Positions 17,628 to 26,019 of a stretch of 64,000 nt of DNA are shown piece after piece (the first letter of the stretch is position 1; each line of letters begins with the position of its first letter). Below the pieces are notes generated by a model. The model was not told the DNA's origin. It ran no database searches and saw only the letters and a program-made list of their open reading frames with translations. The position numbers and the translations under genes were made by a program. Source of the DNA: Albidovulum sediminis (GTDB taxonomy: Bacteria > Pseudomonadota > Alphaproteobacteria > Rhodobacterales > Rhodobacteraceae); assembly GCF_025380365.1 (NCBI RefSeq), contig NZ_JAOCQF010000005.1, positions 1 to 64,000 of the forward strand, given 5' to 3'.

Positions 17628-17742
17628 TCTCAGCTTTAGGGGCAAGAATGTCGGAGTTAAAGGCAAAATCTCACATTTAACAGCAAAGCATCGCCATTGA
17701 TTTTGTTGGGTTTGTCATCTCGCCTTTAAGGGCAACGCGACA
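17628..17742 (-). repeat. Right transposon end with four TniA-binding motifs
   Basis: Read inward on the minus strand: TTGCCCTTAAAGGCGAGA (17735-17718), TTGCTGTTAAATGTGAGA (17686-17669), TTGCCTTTAACTCCGACA (17666-17649) and TTGCCCCTAAAGCTGAGA (17645-17628). The last three sit 20-21 bases apart, one helical face. They also overlap the probable tniA promoter region upstream of 17593, so TniA may autoregulate. Confidence 0.75.
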
Positions 17743-17744
17743 GT

Positions 17745-18761
17745 TCAAGGGGCAGATGGTCGGGCAAGGGCGAGGGCCGCTTCGAAGATCCGCTGGTCAA
17801 CCTCGATCCCGCCATCGGCGCTGCGACGACGGTTGGCAAAGCGCCTTTCGCCGGGCAGGCGAGTTCCTGTGCTTTGGTCGAAAGCCAGGACCAGGGTTGC
17901 CAGCCTTTCGGCGAAATGCCCGCCGGAGGTCTTGCGCGGATCGACAGCGATGAAGAACTGCCCAACGCCGGGTGGTCCGCCGGCCGGGCCGGAGAAGGGC
18001 GCAGCCTCGACACCGGGAAGCGATCCGGTCAGCAGTGCCGCGAAGGTCTCCACCAGCAGCGCGCTGCCGACGCCCTTGTAGCCGCCCGCCGGGGCCATGC
18101 TGCCCTTCAGCGCGACATTCGGGTCGGTGGTCGGCACGCCCTCGGCGTCCAGCGCCCAGGTGTCCGGGATCGTCCGGCCCTCCCGCTGGTGCTTCATCAC
18201 CTCGCTCTTCGCGACGACGCTGGCACTCTGGTCGATCAGGAACGCCACGCCGCCCGACGCATCCGGCACGGCAAGGGACCAAGGGTTTGTCCCGAGGACC
18301 GGCTTGCGCCCGCCCCAGCCTGCAATCGAGGCCGGGGCATTGGTGAACCCCAGTCCGACAAGTCCGGCACGCGCCAGGCGTTCGGTGTGGAAGCTGAGCA
18401 CACCGCAGTTGTACGATCTGGTGATCGCCAGGGCGGCAATGCCGTGTTCCCGCGCAAGCGGCACCAGCGCGTCGAAGCCGACGTCAATGGCCGGATGGGC
18501 AAAGCCGTGCGCCGCATCGACCCGGACGACGGAATGGTTGCTTTCGACCCGCGGGATCGCCGCCGGATCAACCTTGCCGCAGGTCAGGTGAAGGCAATAG
18601 GTCGGCAGATAGGCCAGCCCGTGCGAGGGGATGCCGTCACGTTCTGCGGCGGCAATGGCATCCGACAGCGACCGTGCCGACGTCCGGCTTGCCCCAGCCC
18701 TTTCCAGGGCCTCGGACGCAAGGTTGGCGATTTCCGTCTCGGTCAGGGTGATCGTCTTCAT
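17745..18761 (-). CDS. Malate/L-lactate/ureidoglycolate dehydrogenase family oxidoreductase (Ldh_2)
   Basis: A 338-residue NAD(P)-dependent oxidoreductase with family motifs: RDGIPSHGLAYLP, VDAAHGFAHPAIDVGF, RSYNCGVLSFHTERLA, GTNPWSLAVP and GGYKGVGSALLVE. Members reduce or oxidise 2-keto/2-hydroxy acids; the substrate here is unknown. Its ATG overlaps the dipeptidase stop (ATGA). The TGA at 17747-17745 lies three bases from the transposon end at 17742, yet the length is normal, so the gene seems just spared. Last gene of a three-gene operon. Confidence 0.85.
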   Translation of the reverse strand: MKTITLTETEIANLASEALERAGASRTSARSLSDAIAAAERDGIPSHGLAYLPTYCLHLTCGKVDPAAIPRVESNHSVVRVDAAHGFAHPAIDVGFDALVPLAREHGIAALAITRSYNCGVLSFHTERLARAGLVGLGFTNAPASIAGWGGRKPVLGTNPWSLAVPDASGGVAFLIDQSASVVAKSEVMKHQREGRTIPDTWALDAEGVPTTDPNVALKGSMAPAGGYKGVGSALLVETFAALLTGSLPGVEAAPFSGPAGGPPGVGQFFIAVDPRKTSGGHFAERLATLVLAFDQSTGTRLPGERRFANRRRSADGGIEVDQRIFEAALALARPSAP

Positions 18762-19816
18762 CCGTTCACCCTTGCAAGTTTATCGACCAGCCCCTGTCCA
18801 GCCGCGACAGCGACGGACCGGGGCAGCGTCCGATCGTCCGGCTGCATCGCCGAGGACAGGAACCGGACCCAGTTCCCGCCCATGATGCCGGCGATTTCCT
18901 GCTCGGCGAAGCCGATCTGCCGTAAGCCTTCGGCGATGTTGGGGAAATCAAGGTTCGAGCTGAACCAGCTCACGGGCGACGGGAAATCGGTCGATTCAGC
19001 CGTAGGGTTGGGAAAGCGCCACCGTCCTTCGCGCATCCAGTGCAGGGACGACGCCGGACGGTCCTGGCACAGGTCCGAGCCGATGCCGATGCGGCCCGCG
19101 CCGATCATGTCGGCCAGCCGCGCCGCCATCTCGCAGAAACCGCGCAGCGACGTGCCGGAGCCGGCGGGCATGTGGCGGGGATAAAGCGACAGGCCCACCA
19201 GGCCGCCGGTCCGTGCCAGCCTGCGCAACACCTCGTCGCTGACATTCCGCCGCGTCGGATGCCACGAATAGGGGTTGGCATGGCTGATCACCACGGGGCG
19301 CGCGGAATAGTCGATGACATCCAGCGTCGAGCGCTCCCCCGCGTGCGACATGTCGATTACCATGCCCAGCCGGTTCATCTCATTCACGACCTCGCGGCCC
19401 ATCAGGGTCAGCCCGCTGTCGTGCTCTTCGGTCCAGCCACTGCAAAGCAGGGACTGGTTGTTGTAGCTTAGCTGCATGATGCGAATGCCAAGCCGAAACA
19501 GCATCTCGACCAGCCCGATTTCGGCCTCGATCGGAGATGGGTTCTGCAGCGCCAGGAAGATGGCCGTGCGCCCGCTGGCGTTGATCGCACGCATTTCATC
19601 GATGTTCTGTGCAAGCGCGATCAGATCGGCGTTCTCGCGGAAAAGGCGGTTCCATTCCATCAGCAAGTTGACGGTGCTGCGGAAATTCTCGTGATAGGCG
19701 ACGGTCACGTCGACCGCTTCCACGCCGCCGGCGCGCATCTGTTCGAAGATCTTGCGCGACCATTGTGCATATTGCGCACCGTCGAACACCGGGAATGGCA
19801 TCGCTTCAGGTTTCAC
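18758..19816 (-). CDS. Membrane dipeptidase (renal dipeptidase, peptidase M19 family)
   Basis: A 352-residue zinc peptidase-like protein. Seen: EIGLVEMLFRLGIRIMQLSYN, GREVVNEMNRLGMVIDMSHAG, VVISHANPYSWHPTRRN and RIGIGSDLCQD, which carry the conserved His/Asp metal ligands. M19 enzymes cleave dipeptides or D-amino-acid-containing substrates; some act on other amides in catabolic operons. A GTG at 19816 overlaps the aldehyde dehydrogenase stop (GTGA), supporting that start over an ATG 156 bases upstream inside the neighbouring gene. Confidence 0.82.
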   Translation of the reverse strand: MKPEAMPFPVFDGAQYAQWSRKIFEQMRAGGVEAVDVTVAYHENFRSTVNLLMEWNRLFRENADLIALAQNIDEMRAINASGRTAIFLALQNPSPIEAEIGLVEMLFRLGIRIMQLSYNNQSLLCSGWTEEHDSGLTLMGREVVNEMNRLGMVIDMSHAGERSTLDVIDYSARPVVISHANPYSWHPTRRNVSDEVLRRLARTGGLVGLSLYPRHMPAGSGTSLRGFCEMAARLADMIGAGRIGIGSDLCQDRPASSLHWMREGRWRFPNPTAESTDFPSPVSWFSSNLDFPNIAEGLRQIGFAEQEIAGIMGGNWVRFLSSAMQPDDRTLPRSVAVAAGQGLVDKLARVNG

Positions 19817-21336
19817 AGCGGCCCCCCTGGCGAGACGTAGGAGGTCTTGATGACCGTGTAGAAATCGATCGCATAGCGGCCCTGCTCTCGCGGGCCGTAG
19901 CTTGACTGTCCCGTGCCACCGAAGGGAACATGGTAGTCCGTCCCGGCGGTGGGAAGGTTCACCATCACGCAACCCGATTTCGAGCGGGACTGGAAGGCAC
20001 GCGCGCGCGCCAGCGACTTCGTCATGATACCCGCCGTAAGACCGAAAGGCGTCCCGTTCGCTACCGCCACCGCCTCGTCGAAATCGGAGACCTTCAGCAC
20101 ACAGGTGATCGGTGCGAACATTTCTTCCTGGTTAATCCGCATGTCCACGCGGGTATTGGCGAAGACGCCCGGCGACATGTAGTAGCCCTCTGTCCGGGCC
20201 TCGACCCGTTCCCCGCCGGTCAGCAGTTCCGCACCCTCGGTCTTGCCAAGCGCGACGTAGTCCAGGTTGCCGCGCAGCTGCCCTTCACTGACCACCGGGC
20301 CGATGTTCGTCCCTTCGTCCAACGCATGACCGACCCGCAGCGCCCGTGTTGCCCGGACGAGCCGGTCGACGAAATCATCGTGGATCGTCTCATGTACCAC
20401 CAGCCGGGACGAGGCCGTACATTTCTGACCGCTACCGCCGAAAGCGCCGTTGACCGCCGTCGAGACGGCTAGGTCGATGTCGGCATCGTCCATCACGACC
20501 AGCGCGTTCTTGGACCCCATCTCCAGTTGAACACGGGTGAAATTCGCTGCAGCGGCAGCCCCGACACCCCGGCCTACCGGGACCGAGCCGGTGAAGGAGA
20601 CGGCATTGACCCCCGGGTGGGAAACCAGCGCCTCCCCCGCCGTCGCGCCCGAGCCGACGACCAGGTTGAACAGGCCTTTCGGAATGTCCTGCTTGGCAAT
20701 GACTCCGGTCAGCGCAACGGCGCAGGCCGGGGTCAGGTTCGCGGGCTTGAACACCACGGCATTGCCGAAGGCCAGCGCCGGAGCGATCTTCCAACTGGCA
20801 GTTGCGATGGGAAAATTCCACGGCGAGACGATCGCAACCACGCCCACCGGCTCGCGGCGAACGTCGATCTCCACCCCGGGCCGAACGGACTGAAGGAAGT
20901 CGCCCTCTTGACGCAGGATCTCGCCCGCATAATAGGTGAAGAATTGCCCGGCGCGATAGACTTCGCCCACGCCCTCAGGCAGGGGTTTTCCCTCTTCGCG
21001 TGAAACGAGTTCCCCCAATTCCTTCGAGCGCGCCATGAGTTCACGCCCGATGCTGTCAAGCACCGCGGCCCGCTTTTCAAGCCCGGTGGCCGACCAGGCC
21101 GGTTGCGCCAGCCGGGCAGCCGAAACCGCGTCCGCGACCTGTGCCGCGTCGGCCTGCGCATAGTCTCCGATGATGTCCCGGACGTCGGACGGATTGACAC
21201 TGGGGACACCCGTTGCGGATCCACACCATTCTCCGGCGATGTAATTCGTAAGAATCAGACTTCTCCCTGGCTCGTCGCACGTCCAGAAAAGCTTGCTTCG
21301 CTCTTGAAGTTCAGACAAACTAATAAAATTCAACAT
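19813..21336 (-). CDS. NAD(P)-dependent aldehyde dehydrogenase
   Basis: ALDH-superfamily protein of about 507 residues as drawn: SPWNFPIATASWKIAPALAFG, LEMGSKNALVVMDDAD with the general base Glu, catalytic Cys in GGSGQKCTASSRL, and INQEEMFAPI. It resembles alpha-ketoglutaric semialdehyde or succinate semialdehyde dehydrogenases. The homologous region begins at ILTNYIAGEW, so the ATG at 21336 (19 bases from the divergent LysR start) is probably too early. A CTG or ATT near 21255, behind GGGAG, would leave room for a promoter. First gene of the operon with the dipeptidase and the Ldh_2 enzyme. Confidence 0.8.
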   Translation of the reverse strand: MLNFISLSELQERSKLFWTCDEPGRSLILTNYIAGEWCGSATGVPSVNPSDVRDIIGDYAQADAAQVADAVSAARLAQPAWSATGLEKRAAVLDSIGRELMARSKELGELVSREEGKPLPEGVGEVYRAGQFFTYYAGEILRQEGDFLQSVRPGVEIDVRREPVGVVAIVSPWNFPIATASWKIAPALAFGNAVVFKPANLTPACAVALTGVIAKQDIPKGLFNLVVGSGATAGEALVSHPGVNAVSFTGSVPVGRGVGAAAAANFTRVQLEMGSKNALVVMDDADIDLAVSTAVNGAFGGSGQKCTASSRLVVHETIHDDFVDRLVRATRALRVGHALDEGTNIGPVVSEGQLRGNLDYVALGKTEGAELLTGGERVEARTEGYYMSPGVFANTRVDMRINQEEMFAPITCVLKVSDFDEAVAVANGTPFGLTAGIMTKSLARARAFQSRSKSGCVMVNLPTAGTDYHVPFGGTGQSSYGPREQGRYAIDFYTVIKTSYVSPGGPL

Positions 21337-21355
21337 AACTTCAGGAAAACTGAAA
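21265..21355. promoter_or_regulatory. AT-rich divergent regulatory region between ALDH and LysR genes
   Basis: The stretch around 21311-21353 is far more AT-rich than its surroundings and holds TAATAAAATT, ATAACTTCAGGAAAACTGAA and other T-N11-A patterns usual for LysR operators. The LysR ATG is at 21356. This only works if the aldehyde dehydrogenase start lies further inside, as argued for that gene. No exact operator can be fixed from one site. Confidence 0.4.
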
Positions 21356-22294
21356 ATGCGGAGCATATTCAGCCTCTGGCAGTACACCGTCTTTGTCACA
21401 GTGGCCGATCAGGGAGGCATCCGCGGGGCGGCCGAGCAGCTTGGGCGCACCACGTCCGCGATCTCGATGATGTTGAAACAGATGGAGCAGGAGGCCGGAG
21501 CCCCGCTGTTCGAGGGCGAGCGTAAAACTACTCTGACCCGCTTCGGCAAATTTGCCTATGATCAGGCCCGCAGTCTGCTCGAACACAGCGACCGGGTTTC
21601 GCGGTCCCTCGGGGCTCATGCCCAGAACGGGGAAGGACAGATCGAAACGGCACTGCTTCCGTCGGTGGCGGCGGCATTTCTTCCCAAGACGCTTCTTCGG
21701 CTGAGCGTGGAGGCACCCACCATCAGCGTCCGGGTGCGCGACCTCGATACCCAGGGCATCCAGCAGGCCGTCAGCCATGAACATGTGGAAATCGGGATTG
21801 CCAGCTACTCTTCGGCTGTGGCGATCAGATATGAAGCTTTGTTTTCCGAGCCGCTTGCCGTCGTGTGCAAGTGCGATGATCCCCTGTCCCGGCTCGGTCG
21901 CCCGGTCGAGTGGACCGATCTTGCAGATCACGATCTCATAGCAAACAATTCGTATATGCGCACCGCCATCCCCGACATCCTCTCAAGGGAAAGCAAGGCG
22001 CCGAAGCTGGAAATCCTGAACATCATCTCGCTGTTGGCTGTCGTCCGGGCCGGAGTCGGCATCACCATCCTGCCTGCCCTTTCCCGACATCAGGACAAGT
22101 CGGGCCTGGCCTTCCTGCGGATCGCCGACCCGACCGCCCGGCGCACCGTCTACATGCTGACCCACGCCGACCGCAGCCTGTCCCCGGCCGCGCAACGCTT
22201 TGCCGATGTGTTGAAGTCCGTCATCTCGGAACATGCAGAAGAGTATCAGCTCAGCTTCGATCATGGCGTGCCGCACGGCCGGCCGGGCGCCTGA
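21356..22294 (+). CDS. LysR-family regulator of the divergent dehydrogenase operon
   Basis: A 312-residue LysR protein. Helix-turn-helix at about residues 18-60 (GGIRGAAEQLGRTTSAISMMLKQ), effector-binding domain from about residue 95. It is divergent from the ALDH/dipeptidase/Ldh_2 operon, the usual arrangement for a LysR activator and its target. Inducer unknown. The C-terminal tail (SFDHGVPHGRPGA) is short and basic. No other regulator lies nearby. Confidence 0.88.
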   Translation: MRSIFSLWQYTVFVTVADQGGIRGAAEQLGRTTSAISMMLKQMEQEAGAPLFEGERKTTLTRFGKFAYDQARSLLEHSDRVSRSLGAHAQNGEGQIETALLPSVAAAFLPKTLLRLSVEAPTISVRVRDLDTQGIQQAVSHEHVEIGIASYSSAVAIRYEALFSEPLAVVCKCDDPLSRLGRPVEWTDLADHDLIANNSYMRTAIPDILSRESKAPKLEILNIISLLAVVRAGVGITILPALSRHQDKSGLAFLRIADPTARRTVYMLTHADRSLSPAAQRFADVLKSVISEHAEEYQLSFDHGVPHGRPGA

Positions 22295-22364
22295 TCGCAA
22301 TCAGCGCGCCCGGCGCGGAAAGCGGCTGGCGCAGCTTTCCAGCCATCAGCCGCCTTCCACCGTC

Positions 22365-23714
22365 TCAGGACTGGCCCGGCACCGAAACCGAAACCAGGTC
22401 TGAGGGTGCGGCAAGATCGGGCAGCTTCCAGGCCAGGTCCAGGGCCGCGCGGCTTTGCGCCTCGCCGATGACCCGCGCGGACTGGCGCAGGAACTTTTCA
22501 TTCACCTCATCATTGGTCAGGGGCCGCTCGATGCTGCCGATGGCGTGATCGACGTGGAGATCGACGTGGCCGCCGTCCTTCATCAGCAGCCGGATATGCA
22601 CCTCATCCTCGGCGATGTTTCCGGCCGTCGCGGTCACCCTGTCGCGCAGGGCAATGACGGCTGGATCGCGGGCGAGTGCATCGGTGAAGGCGGTTGGCGA
22701 ACCGTCGCCATGCAGCAGCGCGACGGCGGCGGCGTGATAGACGCTGAATTTTGTCTCCAGACCGGTCTGGGGCGTCCGCTTGCCGGTCAGTTCCAGAACC
22801 AGCGGATGGGTCGTCAGTTCGACCGCGGCAATGTCGGCGACCTTTTCCCCCAACTTGCCGCGAAGCTGGGAGCAGCCGTCGATCGTGGGATGGATGACGA
22901 TGCCGCAGGCATAGGGCTTGTAGCTGTTCAGCGCGGCTTCCCAACGCGTGCCAATGTCGCCGAGGATTTCGGTGTAATCCTGTTTGTCGGACATCACCCG
23001 TGCAAAGCCGCGCGGCGCCTCGATGCCCCGCGTCGAGCTGTCGAAGCCGGCTTCGGCCAGGAATGCCGCTGCGGCGCCGTTCTGCGCCGCCCTGCCGGGA
23101 TGGAAGCTCTTGCACATGGTGCCGAACATCTCGCGCAGGCCCGAGGATTGCGTGGCCGCGATGCCAAGCGCCCAGACGGTCTGTTCGACAGTGAGGCCCA
23201 GCACCTTGGACACCGCCGCTGCCGCGCCGAAGACACCCGCCGTGCCGGTGATGTGCCAGCCCCGGTCATAATGGTGAGGATAGACCGCATTGCCGATGCG
23301 GCATTCGACCTCAACCCCGACGATCAGCGCATCCAGCAGGACCGCGCCCGACAGGGGCCTGTATCCCGCGACAGCCATCAGCGCCGAGGCGACCGGACCC
23401 GCCGGGTGGATGATAGTCTTCAGATGGGTGTCGTCATAATCTAGAACATGCGAGGTGATGCCGTTGAAAAGCGCCGCATGAAGGACGTCGGTGCGCTCCT
23501 GCCGGCCGATCACTCCGGCTTGGGGCGCACCGGCGAAGGGCGAAAGCGCCGCAATCGCGCGGTCGGCCGTCATATGATCGGCCCCGCCGATCGCGCATCC
23601 GAACCAGTTGACGAAGGTCCGCAAGCCTTCGGCACGAACCGTATCGGGAATATCCTTGGCGCGGAGTGCAACAATCCATTCCGCAAGATTGCGGGTTACG
23701 GGCAGGTCGGTCAT
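22365..23714 (-). CDS. MmgE/PrpD family protein (first)
   Basis: A 449-residue protein of the 2-methylcitrate dehydratase/immune-responsive-gene-1 fold: VNWFGCAIGGADHM, NGITSHVLDYDDTHLKTIIHPAGPV, GIAATQSSGLREMFGTMCKSFHPGRAAQNG and YKPYACGIVIHPTID. PrpD relatives dehydrate or isomerise tricarboxylic or 2-hydroxy acids; the exact substrate cannot be read from the sequence. With a tricarboxylate transporter nearby, a citrate-like or aconitate-like compound is plausible. The protein shares motifs with, but is not close to, the second PrpD at 24575. Confidence 0.85.
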   Translation of the reverse strand: MTDLPVTRNLAEWIVALRAKDIPDTVRAEGLRTFVNWFGCAIGGADHMTADRAIAALSPFAGAPQAGVIGRQERTDVLHAALFNGITSHVLDYDDTHLKTIIHPAGPVASALMAVAGYRPLSGAVLLDALIVGVEVECRIGNAVYPHHYDRGWHITGTAGVFGAAAAVSKVLGLTVEQTVWALGIAATQSSGLREMFGTMCKSFHPGRAAQNGAAAAFLAEAGFDSSTRGIEAPRGFARVMSDKQDYTEILGDIGTRWEAALNSYKPYACGIVIHPTIDGCSQLRGKLGEKVADIAAVELTTHPLVLELTGKRTPQTGLETKFSVYHAAAVALLHGDGSPTAFTDALARDPAVIALRDRVTATAGNIAEDEVHIRLLMKDGGHVDLHVDHAIGSIERPLTNDEVNEKFLRQSARVIGEAQSRAALDLAWKLPDLAAPSDLVSVSVPGQS

Positions 23715-23783
23715 TTCTTGGCCTTTCAGTTTTCAAATTGCTTGGAACCAACCGTGTCGAATTGACGGCGGTTCGGTTCCGCT

Positions 23784-24563
23784 TCATCCGGTACGGGGCG
23801 TTCCCGCCTTTCCAGTCGGGGCACCTTCCAGCAGACGGCGCTGCTCCAATATTCGGGCATAGCCGTTCATCACATGCCCCCGCGCGGCATCGAAGGCCGC
23901 CTGCGGGTTGCTTTCGGCGATCGCCTCGACAATCTCGCCGTGTTCGCGGTTTGAAAGCTCCAGGCTTGCCGGGGCCGACAGCCCGCGGAAGCGCTGGACA
24001 TGCAGTTCACGCGCAAACCCCTGATATGTCGCTGCAAGACGACGGTTGCCGCACATGTCGCAAAGGGCCTGATGGAAGGAGACGTTCAGCGGGTAATAGG
24101 CACCCACACTTCCGCTGCGGACCACCTCTTCCATGCGCAGGATATGTCCGCGCAACTCGTGGACCTGCATTGCACTTGCGTTCTCGGCCAGGCTCCAGGC
24201 CACGGCACCGAAGGCAAAGCCGCGCGCGATATCCACCTCACGCAGTTCGGCCTCGTCCATCTGCCGCACGAAGAGACCGCGGTTCGGGATGTATTCCAGC
24301 AATCCGATCGCCGCGAGGGCGCGGCAAGCCTCACGGACAGGCGCGCGGCTCACGCCGCATTGCGTTGCAAGGCTCAGCTCGTTTATCCGCTCATTCGGGG
24401 CGAAATGACCGGCGATGATCATTGCCTCGATTTCCTTCCGGACAAGCTCGCTCAGCGAGGTGCCCTTCAGGAAGCGGATGCCTGACATGCCGGGTTGTCC
24501 GGTATCTTCGGCATCCTGCGCGATTATCCGTGCCATGCGTTTGCCCGTGCCTGTTCCGTCCAT
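23784..24563 (-). CDS. GntR-family regulator, FadR/FCD type
   Basis: A 259-residue regulator: winged helix (about 33-95; INELSLATQCGVSRAPVREACRALAAIGLL) and an FCD ligand-binding domain with the metal-type residues NVSFHQALCDMCGN and SNREHGEIVEAI. It lies between the two PrpD genes and 11 bases after the end of the second one, possibly in the same transcript. The inverted repeats ATTGTCG-N5-CGACAAT before tctC and the related site before the AbrB gene suit a GntR dimer. It probably represses this carboxylate operon until the substrate binds. Confidence 0.87.
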   Translation of the reverse strand: MDGTGTGKRMARIIAQDAEDTGQPGMSGIRFLKGTSLSELVRKEIEAMIIAGHFAPNERINELSLATQCGVSRAPVREACRALAAIGLLEYIPNRGLFVRQMDEAELREVDIARGFAFGAVAWSLAENASAMQVHELRGHILRMEEVVRSGSVGAYYPLNVSFHQALCDMCGNRRLAATYQGFARELHVQRFRGLSAPASLELSNREHGEIVEAIAESNPQAAFDAARGHVMNGYARILEQRRLLEGAPTGKAGTPRTG

Positions 24564-24574
24564 ATCAAGCCACC

Positions 24575-25966
24575 CTAGCCACGAAACGCGGCAAGTGGCA
24601 GCATATTCTCCTGCGAGAACAACCCTTCGGCGACCCGGAGCAGCGCGTCGATGCGGGCCTCATCCCAGCCACCGAAGCGGCAGTTCGCCCGGAACTTTGC
24701 CAGAACCTCGCCCCGGGGCAGCCTTTCGCGACGACCGCCGCGCAAATGCGGTTGGTGGGCGGTGCGGGTACTTCCGTCCTTCAGCGTTGCGATCACCGTG
24801 CCCGTGTAGTTGCGCGGATATTCATCCAAGGGGTCGATTTCGTAGCGGATGCGCCCGGCCAGATCGAGAAGCGCCGCATCCCGGATACGCTCGTCCGTGA
24901 ACTGTCGCAGGCCGGCTTCGCGGTCAAGGAAGCCGACCGCGACACCATAGGGAACGCTGAACTTGGCCGAATAAGGCGTGCTTGGCTGGCGCTTTTCGGA
25001 CAGGGGCTCCCAAAGCCGATGAACGGTGCCTTCGCCGACCTTGCACGTCACCGAGTCAATCTGGGCCGGGTCCAGACCCTCGCGTGCCAGGGTGATGGCA
25101 CAGTCGATGAACGGCTGCACCATGGTGCCGCAGGCATAGGGCTTGAAGGCGACGTCGGCAAAATGCCATTGGTCGCCGAGATCCGCCGTCAGTCGACTGA
25201 CATCGGGCGGGATGTCGGCCGTGCCGAAGGCGTAGAAGAAGCCATGTTCACCTTCGAAGACCGTGCGCGGACCCTTGAAGCCACCACGCGCGAAATGCGC
25301 AGCGCGGATGCCGCTTTGCGCCGCCCAGCCCGGATGCAGGCGCTTGGTCCAGGTGCCTTCCGCCAGATACTCGATGATCCCCGACGCCATGCTGCCCGCG
25401 ATCCCCAGCGCATCGGTGGTCTGCTGCGCCGTCAGACCCAGGACAACCGAGACGCCCGCAGCCGCGCCCATGGCGCCTGCCACCGCCGTCGGATGGAAGC
25501 CGGCCCGATGCTGCGCCATCGGCGCCACGATGGCCATGCGGCACATGAGTTCCGCCCCGGCGACGATCCCGCAGAGCACGGCCTCGCCACTCGCGCCCGA
25601 GTGTTCGGCAGCCGCCAGAACCGCCGGGATGATCGCGGCACTGGGATGCATGGGCGTGCCTTCGAACGTGTCGTCATAGTCCTCGCCATGGGCCGCGGTG
25701 CCGTTCAGAAGCGCGGCCCCCGCCATGTCGAAGCCGCCCTTCTGCCCGAAGGCAGTGCAATCGCCCCGGCTGTCCAGCCCCGCCAGGATCGCCGCCACAT
25801 AGGGCGCGCGCCGAGCGGACACGACCAGCCCCAGATGGTCGATCAGGGCTTCTTCAGCGCGGGCGCGCAGTCCGGCGGGAAGCTCTGCCACCTTCAGGCC
25901 GACCGCCCAGGCGGCGACCTGTTCAGCGATGGCCTGACCTGCCGGAGCAAGGAAGTGTTTCACCAT
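24575..25966 (-). CDS. MmgE/PrpD family protein (second)
   Basis: A 463-residue PrpD-fold protein: LIDHLGLVVSARRAPYV, NGTAAHGEDYDDTFEGTPMHPSAAIIPA, GIAGSMASGIIEYLAEGTWTKRLHPGWAAQSG and FKPYACGTMVQPFID. The ATG at 25966 gives the family's normal N-terminus (KHFLAPAGQAIAEQVAAW). The gene follows the TctA gene by about 50 bases and is probably cotranscribed with tctCBA, which suggests that it acts on the transported acid. Confidence 0.86.
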   Translation of the reverse strand: MVKHFLAPAGQAIAEQVAAWAVGLKVAELPAGLRARAEEALIDHLGLVVSARRAPYVAAILAGLDSRGDCTAFGQKGGFDMAGAALLNGTAAHGEDYDDTFEGTPMHPSAAIIPAVLAAAEHSGASGEAVLCGIVAGAELMCRMAIVAPMAQHRAGFHPTAVAGAMGAAAGVSVVLGLTAQQTTDALGIAGSMASGIIEYLAEGTWTKRLHPGWAAQSGIRAAHFARGGFKGPRTVFEGEHGFFYAFGTADIPPDVSRLTADLGDQWHFADVAFKPYACGTMVQPFIDCAITLAREGLDPAQIDSVTCKVGEGTVHRLWEPLSEKRQPSTPYSAKFSVPYGVAVGFLDREAGLRQFTDERIRDAALLDLAGRIRYEIDPLDEYPRNYTGTVIATLKDGSTRTAHQPHLRGGRRERLPRGEVLAKFRANCRFGGWDEARIDALLRVAEGLFSQENMLPLAAFRG

Positions 25967-26019
25967 AACGTCGTCTTTCTTTGAGACCAGGGATCGCCCG
26001 ACGGGCGATCCCGTTGCTG

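Larger units (their letters stand above)
14237..17742. mobile_element. Complete TniABQ transposon, 3.5 kb
   Basis: Left end TGTCGCGTTGCC at 14237 and right end, read inward, TGTCGCGTTGCCC at 17742. It contains tniA, tniB and tniQ as one minus-strand operon and nothing else. End motifs: two on the tniQ side (14244-14261 and 14285-14302, 41 bases apart) and four on the tniA side (17718-17735, 17669-17686, 17649-17666, 17628-17645). Such asymmetry is typical of TnsB/TniA binding arrays. The outer five bases, CGAAG and GTTCA, are not a duplication, so one flank changed after insertion. Confidence 0.85.

Noticed and set aside
9354-17742. CRISPR-associated or Tn7-like transposon with guide system
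   Set aside because: TniA, TniB and TniQ are present, but there is no Cas gene, no repeat array and no TnsA/TnsE-like gene. The only repeats are end motifs.
14232-17747. Five-base target duplication around the complete transposon
   Set aside because: Left flank CGAAG and right flank GTTCA do not match, also not in inverted form.
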